Source: Micromonospora sp. WMMD1120
Lineage (GTDB): Bacteria; Actinomycetota; Actinomycetes; Mycobacteriales; Micromonosporaceae
DNA length: 64,000 bases
Assembly (NCBI RefSeq): GCF_029626235.1
Contig: NZ_JARUBO010000005.1
Coordinates: 6,668,001-6,732,000, forward strand
Direction of reading: 5' to 3'
Position 1 is the first letter of the stretch, and the number at the start of each line of letters is the position of its first letter. Below the pieces are notes generated by a model. That model saw only the letters and a list, made by a program, of their open reading frames with translations, was not told the origin of the DNA and searched no databases. The translations under genes were made by a program, and so were the position numbers. Shown one piece after another: positions 42,931-52,133 of the stretch.

Positions 42931-43818
42931 GTGGAGCTGCGCGATATCGAGATCTTTCTGACGCTGACCGAAGAGCTTCACTTCGGTCGCACAGCCGAGC
43001 GTCTGCACGTGTCCCAGTCGCGAGTCAGTCAGTCGATCAAGCAGCAAGAACGCCGGATCGGCGGGGGCCTCTTCGAGCGTACGAGCCGTGCCGTTCGGCT
43101 CACCCCGCTCGGCGAGCGGCTACGCGACCGCCTCCGCGCCGGTTACAGCGAGATCATCTCCGGCATCGAGGAGGCCACCGCCACCGCCCGCGGACAGGCC
43201 GGCACGCTGACCATCGGCACGATGGCCACCCAGTATCAAGCGCTCGAGGCCGCCCTCGACCTGTTTCGGCAGCGGCACCCGCAGTGCGAGCTGCGCCTGC
43301 GCGAGGTCCTGCCGACCGATCCGCTCGGGCCGCTGCGGGCCGGTTCGGTCGACATCGGGATTCTTTGGCTACCCATCCGCGAACCCGACCTCACAGTCGG
43401 GCCGGTCCTGCACCGCGAGGAGCTGGTCCTGGCCGTCGCCGCCGGCCATCCGCTGGCCGGCCGCGGCAGCGTCGATCTGGAGGATCTGGGCGATCATCCG
43501 GTGGTCTACCCCGAAGGACCCATTCCCGACTACGTGTGGGAGGCGCACACCCCGTCCACCACGCCGGCCGGACGGCCCGTCCGGCGCGGACTGGGCATCG
43601 TCACTCTCGAAGAGGCGTTCAGGGCGATCGCCCGCGGCAGCGTGGTTTCTCCGATCGGCTCGGATGTGGCCTCCACCCGGCGGCGAGGCGACATCACCTT
43701 CCTGCCCATCACCGATGGACCGGTGTTGCATTACGCGCCCGTGTGGCGCAAGAAGGGAGAGAACGCCCTGGTACGCGCGTTCGTGCAAGTTGTCACAAAG
43801 GCGCGGCAAACGTCGTAG
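42931..43818 (+). CDS. LysR-family regulator
   Basis: A 295-residue regulator starting at GTG. The HTH is LRDIEIFLTLTEELHFGRTAERLHVSQSRVSQSIKQQE, followed by a PBP2-type effector domain (residues about 90-290). It ends near a hairpin convergent with a second LysR gene, with which it shares a TTPAG segment in the effector domain. Target unknown. Confidence 0.9.
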   Translation: MELRDIEIFLTLTEELHFGRTAERLHVSQSRVSQSIKQQERRIGGGLFERTSRAVRLTPLGERLRDRLRAGYSEIISGIEEATATARGQAGTLTIGTMATQYQALEAALDLFRQRHPQCELRLREVLPTDPLGPLRAGSVDIGILWLPIREPDLTVGPVLHREELVLAVAAGHPLAGRGSVDLEDLGDHPVVYPEGPIPDYVWEAHTPSTTPAGRPVRRGLGIVTLEEAFRAIARGSVVSPIGSDVASTRRRGDITFLPITDGPVLHYAPVWRKKGENALVRAFVQVVTKARQTS

Positions 43819-43819
43819 C

Positions 43820-43837
43820 CGGGCGTGGCCCCGCCCG
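43820..43837. terminator. Hairpin between convergent LysR genes
   Basis: Inverted repeat CGGGCG-TGGCCC-CGCCCG two bases after the stop of the plus-strand LysR gene. Short, without a U-run. Confidence 0.35.
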
Positions 43838-43869
43838 CTACAGCGGCGGACGGAATTCGCTCAACCGCG

Positions 43870-44808
43870 CTACGTTGCCCAGCCAGAGCCGAAATCAAGG
43901 CCGCCCTGCGGCTGGTTAAACGGGTGGGCAACGACGTGGACAGCTTCGGCGAAAGCGCGAACGCGGGCGGTGGCGTCGTCCGTGCGCCAGAGCAGACCCC
44001 AGTGCAGGGGTGGCGCGTCGCGCAGGTGCACGTAGGCGACGTCGGGGCGTGGGTAGTAGCGGCTGGCGTTGGCACCGACGGGAAAGACGCCCTGTCCGTC
44101 GCCGACGAGGGCGAGGATCTCCTGGAACGTCGAGGCGGACTGCCCGGCTTTGATGGGCAGTCCGGCCGGGGTGGTGTGTGGGGTTCGGTCGGCGAGCAGG
44201 GATCGCGGCAGCGTGTCAGGCAGTTGAAGGACGGTGACCGTGGCCAGGTCTTCGACCGAGACAGCGTCGCGACGGGCCAGTGGGTGGTCAACCGGCACGG
44301 CCAGGAACCGGGCCTCGGATACCAGGACCGGGCCGGCGGCCACGCCGGGCTCGTCAACGGGGAACGTGGCCAGGGCGAGGTCCACGTCGCCACCACGTAG
44401 CCAGGGCATGAGCTCGCCTATCTGTGCTTCGCGGATCTGCACGTCGCACTCGGGATGGTCCTGCCGGAACGCCTGGCTGGCGCGGACCAGCAGCCGGCCG
44501 CCGGCGGCGCCGGTGAAGCAGACTCGCAGGATGCCGGTGACCCCACGGCCGGCCACGACCGCCCGCTCCAGCGCCGCGGCGATCTGATCATGCGCCGGTC
44601 GGAGGTCTTCGTACAGCGCGCGCCCCACCCGGGACAACTCGACCCGGCGGCTCGTCCGGTCGAACAACGCGACACCAACCTGCCGTTCCAGCTTGCGGAT
44701 GGTCTGGCTGACCCGCGCGGTGGAGACCCGCAACCGTGCTGCGGCGCGGCCGAAGTGCAGTTCCTCGGCGACGGCGAGAAACGCCTCCAGTTCGTTGCGC
44801 TCCAGCAC
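43870..44808 (-). CDS. LysR-family regulator
   Basis: A 312-residue regulator with HTH RNELEAFLAVAEELHFGRAAARLRVSTARVSQTIRKLE and a PBP2-type effector domain. The GTG at 44808 is chosen because GGGGGA lies five bases upstream; an in-frame GTG at 44841 lacks such a site. The region between it and the divergent flavin oxidoreductase has two direct GATCGTTA copies (about 44821 and 44842). It likely controls that gene. Confidence 0.9.
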   Translation of the reverse strand: MLERNELEAFLAVAEELHFGRAAARLRVSTARVSQTIRKLERQVGVALFDRTSRRVELSRVGRALYEDLRPAHDQIAAALERAVVAGRGVTGILRVCFTGAAGGRLLVRASQAFRQDHPECDVQIREAQIGELMPWLRGGDVDLALATFPVDEPGVAAGPVLVSEARFLAVPVDHPLARRDAVSVEDLATVTVLQLPDTLPRSLLADRTPHTTPAGLPIKAGQSASTFQEILALVGDGQGVFPVGANASRYYPRPDVAYVHLRDAPPLHWGLLWRTDDATARVRAFAEAVHVVAHPFNQPQGGLDFGSGWAT

Positions 44809-44925
44809 GAGCGTCCCCCAGATCGTTAAGTCCAGCTTCACGATCGTTACACACCTCGTCGTTGATCATCGCGCGGGCCTGCCGCAGGGTGGAGACACCA
44901 AACAGTTGCTCAGAAAGGACCACAA

Positions 44926-46020
44926 ATGAATGCCCTGAGCTCGTTGCGCTGCCCCGTCCGCGGCCAGGTCTGGCTCCCTGGCGAGGGCGGCTTCGATGCC
45001 GCGCGCCGCCCCTGGAACCTCGCCATCGAGCAGCCGGTCGACGCCGTTGTCGAAGCTGCCGCCGCGCATTCTCTGACCGGTATGCCGGGCAGCTCACCGG
45101 TGGTCAGTGTCGCCGGCGTCGCGCTCGGCGGTGGACTGAGCTGGTTCGGTCGTGCGCACGGCTGGATCGCCGACAACGTGACGGCGTTCGACATCGTTGA
45201 CGCCGATGGCCGGGAACGTCACATCACGGCGGACCTCGAACCCGACCTCTTCTGGGCACTGCGCGGTGGTGGTGGCAGTTTCGCCATCGTCACCGCCCTG
45301 GAGCTCGATCTGCACCCCGCGCCGAACCTGTACGGGGGCCGGGTGCTGTGGCTCGCCGAGCACGCGCCGGCGGTCCTCGAAAGCTTCCGCGATATCACGG
45401 CCACGGCGCCGGACGCTCTGACGCTGTGGCTGGACCTTCTGCACTTTCCCGGTGCCGCGCCGATGGTCGCCCTGGACGTCACTTTTCTCGGTGACGCGAA
45501 GGAGGCCCGAGAGCTTCTGGCACCGCTGGATCACCTACCGTCGGCGATGTCGGACAGCCGGCGAGCCATGTCGGTAGCGGAGATCGGATCCATCACCGCG
45601 GAACCCACCGAACCGAGCGCCGGCCTGTCCCAGGGCGAACTCCTGACCACGCTGGACGACGTCACCGCCAAGACGCTGTTGGAGCAACCTGTCGATCCGC
45701 TGCTGAGTCTGCAGCTGCGGCACCTCGGCGGCGCGCTCGCCCGCCCGTCGGACAGTCCACACGGTGCCCTCGCGGAGCCGTACGCCATGTACCTGTTCGG
45801 GCTGCCCACAGACGCGGCTCGCGCCGAAGCAGTCACCGCGAAGCAGCGCGCCCTCGCCGCCGCGCTACCCACCAGCGGCCGGAAGCCGTTCAGCTTCCTC
45901 AACCCCGGCGAGGCCATCATCGACGCCTTCTCCCCGCAGGTGGTCGAGCGGCTGCGCGACGTCAAACGGCGTCACGATCCACACCACGTGTTTCGCGCCA
46001 ACTTCCCGGTAACGACCTGA
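44926..46020 (+). CDS. BBE-type FAD-linked oxidoreductase with an internal deletion in the FAD domain
   Basis: A 364-residue protein, about 90 residues shorter than berberine-bridge-type oxidoreductases. The start (WLPGEGGFDAARRPWNLAIEQP-DAVVEAA) jumps directly to AAHSLTGMPGSSP and VSVAGVALGGGLSWFGR. The block that holds the R-x-G-G-H loop with the flavin-linking His is missing. The rest (PDLFWALRGGGGSFAIVTALE, substrate domain, and the C-terminal BBE segment ending VKRRHDPHHVFRAN) is normal and in frame. Probably unable to bind FAD normally, so a decaying gene or a changed function. Confidence 0.75.
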   Translation: MNALSSLRCPVRGQVWLPGEGGFDAARRPWNLAIEQPVDAVVEAAAAHSLTGMPGSSPVVSVAGVALGGGLSWFGRAHGWIADNVTAFDIVDADGRERHITADLEPDLFWALRGGGGSFAIVTALELDLHPAPNLYGGRVLWLAEHAPAVLESFRDITATAPDALTLWLDLLHFPGAAPMVALDVTFLGDAKEARELLAPLDHLPSAMSDSRRAMSVAEIGSITAEPTEPSAGLSQGELLTTLDDVTAKTLLEQPVDPLLSLQLRHLGGALARPSDSPHGALAEPYAMYLFGLPTDAARAEAVTAKQRALAAALPTSGRKPFSFLNPGEAIIDAFSPQVVERLRDVKRRHDPHHVFRANFPVTT

Positions 46021-46055
46021 AGGAGCGGTTTGGCGGGCTGGTGACCGGTGCGGGG

Positions 46056-46841
46056 TCAGTGCCCGTTCGCATCGGTGTGCAGGACATCGCGCGCCTGCTC
46101 GGCGGCGCGGGTGATGGTCTCGCTGATGAAGTCGAGGAAGCGGGCGACGTTTTCCAGGCGGGCGGCGGCGGGGGTGTGCGGACCGAGGACGGCGACGCCC
46201 TGGCGTGCCGTCGCGGACAACTGGTCGTTCGCCCGGGCGCTGGCGATCGTCGCCTGGTAGAAGAGTTCGGTGTCGACGACATAGCGGTCGCGGCGGCGCT
46301 CGTCGCGCTCCCGGCGCACGAGACTCTGACCCTCCAGGAAGCTGATCGCCTTGGAGATGGACGCCGGGCTGACGTTCAGGCGCCGAGCCAGCTCAGCCGC
46401 GGTGAGGCTGCCCGTGTCGGTGGTGAACAGGGAGGTCAGCACCCTGGCCCCCATCTTGTTGACGCCCGATGCCATGAGGACGGTGGTGAACACCTCCTCG
46501 TACTCGGCGACGGCCTCGGCGTCCCGGCCGTGCGGCTGCGGGACCGACTCGCCGGTCCGGGTGGTGGCCGGCACCCGGCGGCGGGCGCGGCGTTCGGTGG
46601 CACGGTGGGCAAGGTCGGCGCGGTAGGCGTTCGGACCGCCGTTGCGCAGCACCTCCCGCGTGATCGTCGAGGTCGGACGGTCGAGGCGCCGAGCAATCTC
46701 GGCGTACGGGAGGCTGTCGGCCAACCCCGCCGCGATCTGCTGACGTTCCTGCTGGCTGAGCCTGCCTCCCGGCACGGTGATCTCCTCGGTGCTGCTCTCG
46801 CGGTGGCTGTCGTGCCCCATCACCATAGCGTTCATCATCAT
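46056..46841 (-). CDS. GbsR/MarR-type regulator with an extra IS30-like HTH
   Basis: A 261-residue protein. Residues about 25-85 (LSQQERQQIAAGLADSLPYAEIARRLDRPTSTITREVLRNGG) match the N-terminal HTH of IS30 transposases. Residues about 110-225 are a MarR-like winged helix (SLTAAELARRLNVSPASISKAISFLEGQSLVRRERDERRRDRY). Two DNA-binding modules in one chain are unusual but occur in this family. Start is one of three tandem ATG codons without a clear ribosome site. TTGCAACGG copies and a GCAAC dyad lie in the divergent region. Confidence 0.85.
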   Translation of the reverse strand: MMMNAMVMGHDSHRESSTEEITVPGGRLSQQERQQIAAGLADSLPYAEIARRLDRPTSTITREVLRNGGPNAYRADLAHRATERRARRRVPATTRTGESVPQPHGRDAEAVAEYEEVFTTVLMASGVNKMGARVLTSLFTTDTGSLTAAELARRLNVSPASISKAISFLEGQSLVRRERDERRRDRYVVDTELFYQATIASARANDQLSATARQGVAVLGPHTPAAARLENVARFLDFISETITRAAEQARDVLHTDANGH

Positions 46842-46845
46842 TCGA

Positions 46846-46950
46846 TTGCAACGGCGACAGTCCTTGTCATTGCGTTACCCGCAGGGTTGTTGCAACGGTT
46901 TTACCGTCTCTAGCTGCGGGTTTTGACTTCTCATGCAACATCACAGTTGC
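46846..46950. promoter_or_regulatory. Repeats and dyad in the MarR/DUF4097 divergent region
   Basis: TTGCAACGG occurs twice as a direct repeat (46846-46854 and 46890-46898), and GCAAC-ATCACA-GTTGC forms a dyad at 46935-46950. They share the GCAAC core and lie between the regulator and the plus-strand gene, as expected for its operators. Confidence 0.5.
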
Positions 46951-47017
46951 CTCCATATAGAAAGCAACGTAGCGTTTCCGGTGTTGGAAACATCCTGAAC
47001 GAGCATCGGAGAACACC

Positions 47018-47683
47018 GTGCAGACCTTCGCCACCCCCGCCCCCATCGCCGCCATCCTCGACATCCCCGCCGGGCGCGTTCAGCTCATCGCCGCCGACCG
47101 TGCGGACACCACCGTCGAGGTCCGGCCCGCCGACGCCGGCCGCAGCCGCGACACCCGGGCCGCCGAGCAGACCATCGTCGCGTACGCCGACGGTGTCCTG
47201 CGGGTCACGGCCGCCGCCCCAGCCCACCAGCTCCTCGGGACCGGCGGCTCGGTGGAGGTCACCGTCCAACTGCCCGCCGACTCCCGCGTCGAGGTCCGGG
47301 CCGCCAGCGCCGAGCTGCGCGGCGTCGGACGCCTCGGCGACCTGTTCATGAACGGCGCGTACCGCCGCATCAAGATCGACGAGGCGGCGAGCGTCCGCCT
47401 CACCGCCATCGACGGCGCCGTCGAGGTCGGCCGGCTCAACGGACCCGCCGAGATCACCACCACGCGGGGCGACATCCGCGTCGCCCAGGCCACGCGCGGC
47501 ACTGTCGTGCTGCGCACCGATCTCGGCGACATCTCGGTCGCCGCCGCCGCCGGCGTCTCCGCATCGCTGGACGCCGGCACCGGCTACGGCCGCGTCAGCA
47601 ACGCCCTGGCCAACAACGGCAGCGCCGACCTCACCATCCACGCCACCACCTCGTCGGGCGACATCACCGCCCGCAGCCTCTGA
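47018..47683 (+). CDS. DUF4097-type beta-helix protein
   Basis: A 221-residue protein made of short beta strands with the DUF4097 rhythm (VEVRAASAELRGVGRLGD, IKIDEAASVRLTAIDGAVEVG, ITTTRGDIRVAQATRGTVVL). Family members are predicted single-stranded beta-helix adhesin-like proteins of unknown role, often next to regulators. GTG start with GGAGAA five bases upstream. No signal peptide. Followed by an alpha/beta hydrolase 28 bases later on the same strand; the two are probably co-regulated by the divergent MarR-type protein. Confidence 0.85.
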   Translation: MQTFATPAPIAAILDIPAGRVQLIAADRADTTVEVRPADAGRSRDTRAAEQTIVAYADGVLRVTAAAPAHQLLGTGGSVEVTVQLPADSRVEVRAASAELRGVGRLGDLFMNGAYRRIKIDEAASVRLTAIDGAVEVGRLNGPAEITTTRGDIRVAQATRGTVVLRTDLGDISVAAAAGVSASLDAGTGYGRVSNALANNGSADLTIHATTSSGDITARSL

Positions 47684-47711
47684 CCCCCAACCCCCACGAA
47701 GGAGTACGACG

Positions 47712-48530
47712 ATGACGACGACCAACGATTCCTCGACCAGTTCGCCGTGGACCGGCATGGTGCCGGTCGACGACACCGCCCTGGCCGTCACCGACACCGG
47801 TGGCGGGGGCGTTCCGGTGGTCTTCCTCAACGGCCAGTTCGCCACCCAGGGATACTGGCGGCACGTCCTCGGCGACCTGGGTGACGGGTGGCGGCACATC
47901 ACGTACGACGAACGGGCGCGCGGCAGGCAGTCGGGACGGTCGGCGGACTACTCGTTCGAGGCCGCCGTGCGGGACGTCGACGCCGTTCTCGCCGCGCGAG
48001 GCGTCCAGCGGGCGGTGCTCGTCGGCTGGTCGTACGGGGCTGCCGTCGCCGCCCACTGGGTCCACCGCAACCCGGACCGAACCATCGGGGCAGTCCTGGT
48101 CGACGGCGCGTTCCCGCACGACTGGCTGGACGAGGCCACGGAGGAGCGCATCCGCAAGCTGTTCCGGCGCATGCGCTGGTTCGCGCCGCTGCTGCGCCCG
48201 GTCGGCCTGATGCCACGGATGACCGCCGCCCAACAAGCAGAGAGCAACATCGAGCTGGGCCGGTTCTCCCGCGAACGGGTGCTGGGCCCCGTGCTCGACG
48301 GCATCACCGTGCCGGTGCGGTACGTGATCGCCTCGGGAACGTCCTTCGGCAGCAAGGGCGACGAGCAGGAGCGCATCCGCGCCAGCCTCGACGCGGTGAC
48401 CGTCCGCAACCCGAACATCCAGATCCACGCCAAGGTCGCCAGCAACCACGGCGCGATCCTCAAGAAGGACCACGCGGTTGTCGCCCAGGCCGTACGCGAG
48501 GTCGCCACCCCTGGCGGCAAGCTGCGCTGA
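47712..48530 (+). CDS. Alpha/beta-hydrolase
   Basis: A 272-residue hydrolase. LNGQFATQGYW is the oxyanion-strand region, GWSYGAAVAA carries the nucleophile Ser, an acid is likely near the RYVIASGTSF strand, and the last His is in ASNHGAILKK. AAGGAG lies upstream of the ATG. Downstream of the DUF4097 gene. Substrate unknown. Confidence 0.87.
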   Translation: MTTTNDSSTSSPWTGMVPVDDTALAVTDTGGGGVPVVFLNGQFATQGYWRHVLGDLGDGWRHITYDERARGRQSGRSADYSFEAAVRDVDAVLAARGVQRAVLVGWSYGAAVAAHWVHRNPDRTIGAVLVDGAFPHDWLDEATEERIRKLFRRMRWFAPLLRPVGLMPRMTAAQQAESNIELGRFSRERVLGPVLDGITVPVRYVIASGTSFGSKGDEQERIRASLDAVTVRNPNIQIHAKVASNHGAILKKDHAVVAQAVREVATPGGKLR

Positions 48531-48538
48531 GCGATCAC

Positions 48539-48585
48539 CCGCCCCAGCACCCCGGTCTGCCCCTTGCGGCCGGGGTGCTGGGCGG
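48539..48585. terminator. Strong bidirectional terminator
   Basis: CCGCCCCAGCACCCCGG and CCGGGGTGCTGGGCGG form a 16-bp stem with one bulged C, eight bases after the hydrolase stop and between two convergent genes. The remaining 230 bp to the epimerase gene show no gene. Confidence 0.8.
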
Positions 48586-48813
48586 AACTCCGCCGGCCGC
48601 CGTCGTGGGCGGGCGTTCGGAAAGCCACTCGCGATGGTGGGACGGCCAGCAGGCAGTACTGGCCCCTGCCACGGGGTCCGACGCCGCCTCGGGCACCCCG
48701 CCGGCCTCGCCGCCGTCAGGCCTGGGCTCTATCGGTGCCTCCGGCAGCTCGCCGGCCGTGACCCTGATTCACTGAACGGTGTCCACGCGCATTGCTGTGT
48801 CTGGCGTCAGTCG

Positions 48814-49842
48814 TCAACCCGCCATCTGCCGTCTGCGTACCGCCAGGTCCGCCAGTACCCGCCCGCGATGGTGGTGCCAGGCCAGGGAGTCGGCGATCCC
48901 GGTGCGCAGGTCGCGCTGCGCCCGCCACCCCAGCATCTCCCACGCACGCCGGCTACGGGTGTAGCCGCCGGCGGTATCGCCGGCACGCCGGGGTGCCTCG
49001 CGGACCAACACCGGACGATCCACCACCGCGTTGAACGCCGAGACGAGTTCCAGCACGGTGGTACCGGTGCCGCTGCCCAGGTTGAGGGCCGTGTGCGCAG
49101 CACCCGCGTCGGTGATGATGTCGTCGAAGCGGCTCAGCGCCCGGAGGTGGGCGTCGGCGAGATCCCAGACGTGGACGTAGTCGCGCAGGCCCGAACCGTC
49201 GCGGGTGGGCCAGTCCAGTCCGTTCACCGAGAACGGCACACCGGCCTGGTATGCCTGCACCAGACGACCCAGAGCGTGCGATGGGGCGGCGACCTGGAGA
49301 CCGGTACGCAGCGCCGGGTCCGCGCCGATCGGATTGAAGTAGCGCAGGGACAGCACCCGCAGCCGGCTGCTGGCGGCGATGTCGGCAAGCATCCGTTCCA
49401 CCACCACCTTGGTCTGCGCGTACGGGCTGGTGGCTTGCATCGCGGATGTCTCGTCAACGCCGAGATCCACTTCCGGCTGGTAGATGGCCGCCGACGAGCT
49501 GAAAATCAACCGGTGTACGCCGTGGGCGAGCAGCCGGTCGACGAACTCCAGGGTCGCGGAGACGTTTGCCCGGTAGTAGTCGACCGGCCGCGCCACCGAG
49601 TCCGGTACCGCGATCAGGGCGGCGCAGTGCACCACAGCCTCGATGTCCGGATGTCGAGTCAACAGCCCGTCCACGGCGTCCGCGTCCGCGATGTCGCCGA
49701 GATGGAAGGACCGCCCCCGGCAGAACTCACGTCGCCCGGTCACCAGGCTGTCCAGCACCACCGGCGTGTGACCCGCGTCGATCAGGGCCGAGGCGATCGT
49801 ACTGCCGATGAATCCCGCCCCGCCGGCGATCAGCACTTTCAC
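48814..49842 (-). CDS. UDP-glucose 4-epimerase-like extended SDR
   Basis: A 342-residue epimerase. NAD binding is VKVLIAGGAGFIGS, the catalytic Tyr-Lys pair is in SPYAQTK, and FSSSAAIY supplies the catalytic Ser region. The later SLRYFNPIGAD segment and PTRDGSGLRDYVHVWDLADAH are typical GalE marks. It interconverts the C4 configuration of UDP-hexoses. GTG start with GGGAGGT seven bases upstream. Divergent from the inositol/YcaO operon and probably supplies its sugar donor. Confidence 0.88.
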   Translation of the reverse strand: MKVLIAGGAGFIGSTIASALIDAGHTPVVLDSLVTGRREFCRGRSFHLGDIADADAVDGLLTRHPDIEAVVHCAALIAVPDSVARPVDYYRANVSATLEFVDRLLAHGVHRLIFSSSAAIYQPEVDLGVDETSAMQATSPYAQTKVVVERMLADIAASSRLRVLSLRYFNPIGADPALRTGLQVAAPSHALGRLVQAYQAGVPFSVNGLDWPTRDGSGLRDYVHVWDLADAHLRALSRFDDIITDAGAAHTALNLGSGTGTTVLELVSAFNAVVDRPVLVREAPRRAGDTAGGYTRSRRAWEMLGWRAQRDLRTGIADSLAWHHHRGRVLADLAVRRRQMAG

Positions 49843-50031
49843 GAGCAGACCTCCCTGGGTGACCTGGCGGTGCCGTACCCATCTGCATCCTGACCACAGG
49901 GCAGACCTCCCACCTGCGGAATCGCCGGATCGGCACCCAGCCATGGGGACGACACAAATCGATGACTTATCCGTGCCGGTCGGGGTACGCGGCGGCTCGG
50001 GTCGGACGGTCGGGTCGAATCAGGAGGCGGC

Positions 50032-51210
50032 ATGGCGGGACAGCGCATCGGGGTCGCGGTGGTCGGTCTGGGTGGCGCGGTCGCAACGACGGCGATAGCC
50101 GGGGTGGAGTTGTTGCGACTGGGCATGACAGACATGTCGGGGCTGCCTCTGGCGCACCGCAGCGATCTGGTCCCGTACGAGGCACTGGTCTTCGGCGGTT
50201 GGGACCTGGCGCCCGACGACCTGGCCAAGGCGGCGCACCTGCATCGGGTGGTGGAGCCGGCGCACCTGGAGACCGTCGCCGGGCCGCTCGGGCAGATACA
50301 GCCCTGGCCCGCGGTGGCAGACCCGGCGTACTGCCGCAATGCCAGCGGGGCCAACGTGGTGCCAATTGGGCCGCTGCGCGACCGGGTGGCCCACCTGCGC
50401 GCCGACCTGGGTCGGTTCAGGTCGACACAGGGTGCGGAACGGGTGGTCGTGGTCAATCTGGCCTCGACCGAGGCGCGCCCGGATGCGGCGTCGCCGGTGC
50501 TGCGCAGCCTCGCCGGTTTCGAGGCCGGGCTGGACGCCGACGATCCGGCCATCACCCCTGGCCTGCTCTACGCGTACGCGGCGATCCTGGAGGGTTGTCC
50601 CTACGTCAACTTCACGCCAAGTCTTGGTGCCGACGCGCCCGCGCTGTTGGATTTGGCGGAACGCGAGGGCGTACCGGTCGCCGGCAAGGACGGCAAGACG
50701 GGTCAGACGCTGATCAAGACCGTCCTCGCCCCGGCGTTCCGGTCCCGCGCGCTGACCGTGGAGGGCTGGTACTCGACGAACATCCTGGGCAACCGGGACG
50801 GGCAGATCCTCGACGATCCGTCGTCGCTTGCCAGCAAACTCGACACCAAGGGCTCGGTACTCAACCAGATCCTCGGCTACGACGTGGACGACCACGTGGT
50901 CCGGATCGACTACTACCGGCCGCGTGGGGACGCCAAGGAAGCCTGGGACAACGTCGACCTCATCGGCTTCCTCGGTCAGCGGATGCAGCTCAAGGTCGAT
51001 TTCCTGTGCCGGGACTCGATCCTCGCCGCGCCACTGGTGCTGGACCTGGTTCGGCTCATGGCGGAGGCCGCCCGTCGCGGCGAGCATGGCGCACAGGAGC
51101 AACTTGGCTACTTCTTCAAGGCCCCGATGAGCCGAGATGGTCGAATCCCCGAACACGCGCTGCACGCGCAGGAACGGGAACTGCTGGCCTGGCTGGACGG
51201 GCCGGCATGA
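50032..51210 (+). CDS. Inositol-3-phosphate synthase-like enzyme
   Basis: A 392-residue enzyme. NAD binding is VVGLGGAVATT. The catalytic core has VEGWYSTNILGNRDGQIL, SSLASKLDTKGSVLNQILG and DDHVVRIDYYRPRGDAKEAWDNVD, all characteristic of myo-inositol-phosphate synthases, which convert glucose 6-phosphate to inositol phosphate by oxidation, aldol closure and reduction. It is longer than the usual actinobacterial Ino1 (about 360) and seems divergent. AGGAGG is five bases before the ATG. First gene of a nine-gene operon, so its product is the likely core of the final compound. Confidence 0.87.
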   Translation: MAGQRIGVAVVGLGGAVATTAIAGVELLRLGMTDMSGLPLAHRSDLVPYEALVFGGWDLAPDDLAKAAHLHRVVEPAHLETVAGPLGQIQPWPAVADPAYCRNASGANVVPIGPLRDRVAHLRADLGRFRSTQGAERVVVVNLASTEARPDAASPVLRSLAGFEAGLDADDPAITPGLLYAYAAILEGCPYVNFTPSLGADAPALLDLAEREGVPVAGKDGKTGQTLIKTVLAPAFRSRALTVEGWYSTNILGNRDGQILDDPSSLASKLDTKGSVLNQILGYDVDDHVVRIDYYRPRGDAKEAWDNVDLIGFLGQRMQLKVDFLCRDSILAAPLVLDLVRLMAEAARRGEHGAQEQLGYFFKAPMSRDGRIPEHALHAQERELLAWLDGPA

Positions 51211-52133
51211 CCGCCACCCTGGCCGCACCACCGGTGGACCGACTTGCTGCCGTGACACCCACGCTGCGGCAGGTGGCGGACCTCAAACGGGTTCGAGTGG
51301 CACACGCCGACGGTTCGGCGGCCGAACGGGCATTCTCCCGGGCCTGGGCGTCCCTCGTCGACGGTGCCGATCCGGCGGTCGTCGCCGACCGCGAGTGCGC
51401 CGCCGCGGTGGCCGGGGCACGACTGGGTGGGGTCGACGCGGCGACCCTGAGCGCGTGCGGCCTGACCGGCCGGGAGGTGGAGGAGGTCCTCGGTCGCGCC
51501 GTCGACGAGGTCGTCGGCTCGTTGCACCCGGACACCGCACGCCGGATCTGGGCGGCACTGCCCGACCTGGTCCTGCACGGAACGTCGAACGTTGCGGTCC
51601 CGTCGTTCGTGACGGCCCTGCGCCGGCAGCCACGCGCCGGCGCCACCGCCGCCGGACGGCCACGGCTGGTGGTCGAGCCGGCCGAGAACCACGCCGAGCA
51701 CTGCTGGGCGGTCGCCGTGTACGGCGCGCTGCTCGCCGACGACACCGGCGCGGACCCGGCCGAGGCGTTCCTGCTCGGCCTGGCTCACCACCTCCACAAC
51801 GCCCGGCTCCCCGACGCGGGATTCGCCGGTGAGGTGCTGCTCGGCGCACACCTGGAACCGGTGATCGACCGGCTCACCGAGCGGGAACTGGCCGAGCTGC
51901 CGGACCTGCTGGCCGCCCGGGTCACCGAGGTGCTGGCGGCGCGGGCCGACGCCGAGACACCGCTGGGACGGACCTTCCACGCCGCGGACGTGCTGGACCG
52001 GGTCCTTCAGGTGCACCACCATGCCCGTGCCGCCGCGTTCACCGCCGAGCAGGCCCTTGTCGACCTGGCGCTGGTTCATGACGGCCCGGTGGTCGACTAC
52101 CACCGGGCAGTGCTGCGGGCGGCCGGGCTGTGA
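51207..52133 (+). CDS. HD-domain-like protein with an altered metal motif
   Basis: A 308-residue protein coupled to the synthase by ATGA. The N-terminal half is helical and unrecognised. The C-terminal half has the HD-superfamily layout: ENHAEHCWAVAVYGALLA supplies two His, then LGLAHHLHNARLPD where the HD pair reads H-H, and FHAADVLDRV where a distal Asp is expected. The HD Asp is replaced by His (194-195), so metal binding may differ or be lost. HD proteins are usually phosphohydrolases. In this operon it could remove a phosphate from the inositol product. Confidence 0.65.
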   Translation: MTATLAAPPVDRLAAVTPTLRQVADLKRVRVAHADGSAAERAFSRAWASLVDGADPAVVADRECAAAVAGARLGGVDAATLSACGLTGREVEEVLGRAVDEVVGSLHPDTARRIWAALPDLVLHGTSNVAVPSFVTALRRQPRAGATAAGRPRLVVEPAENHAEHCWAVAVYGALLADDTGADPAEAFLLGLAHHLHNARLPDAGFAGEVLLGAHLEPVIDRLTERELAELPDLLAARVTEVLAARADAETPLGRTFHAADVLDRVLQVHHHARAAAFTAEQALVDLALVHDGPVVDYHRAVLRAAGL

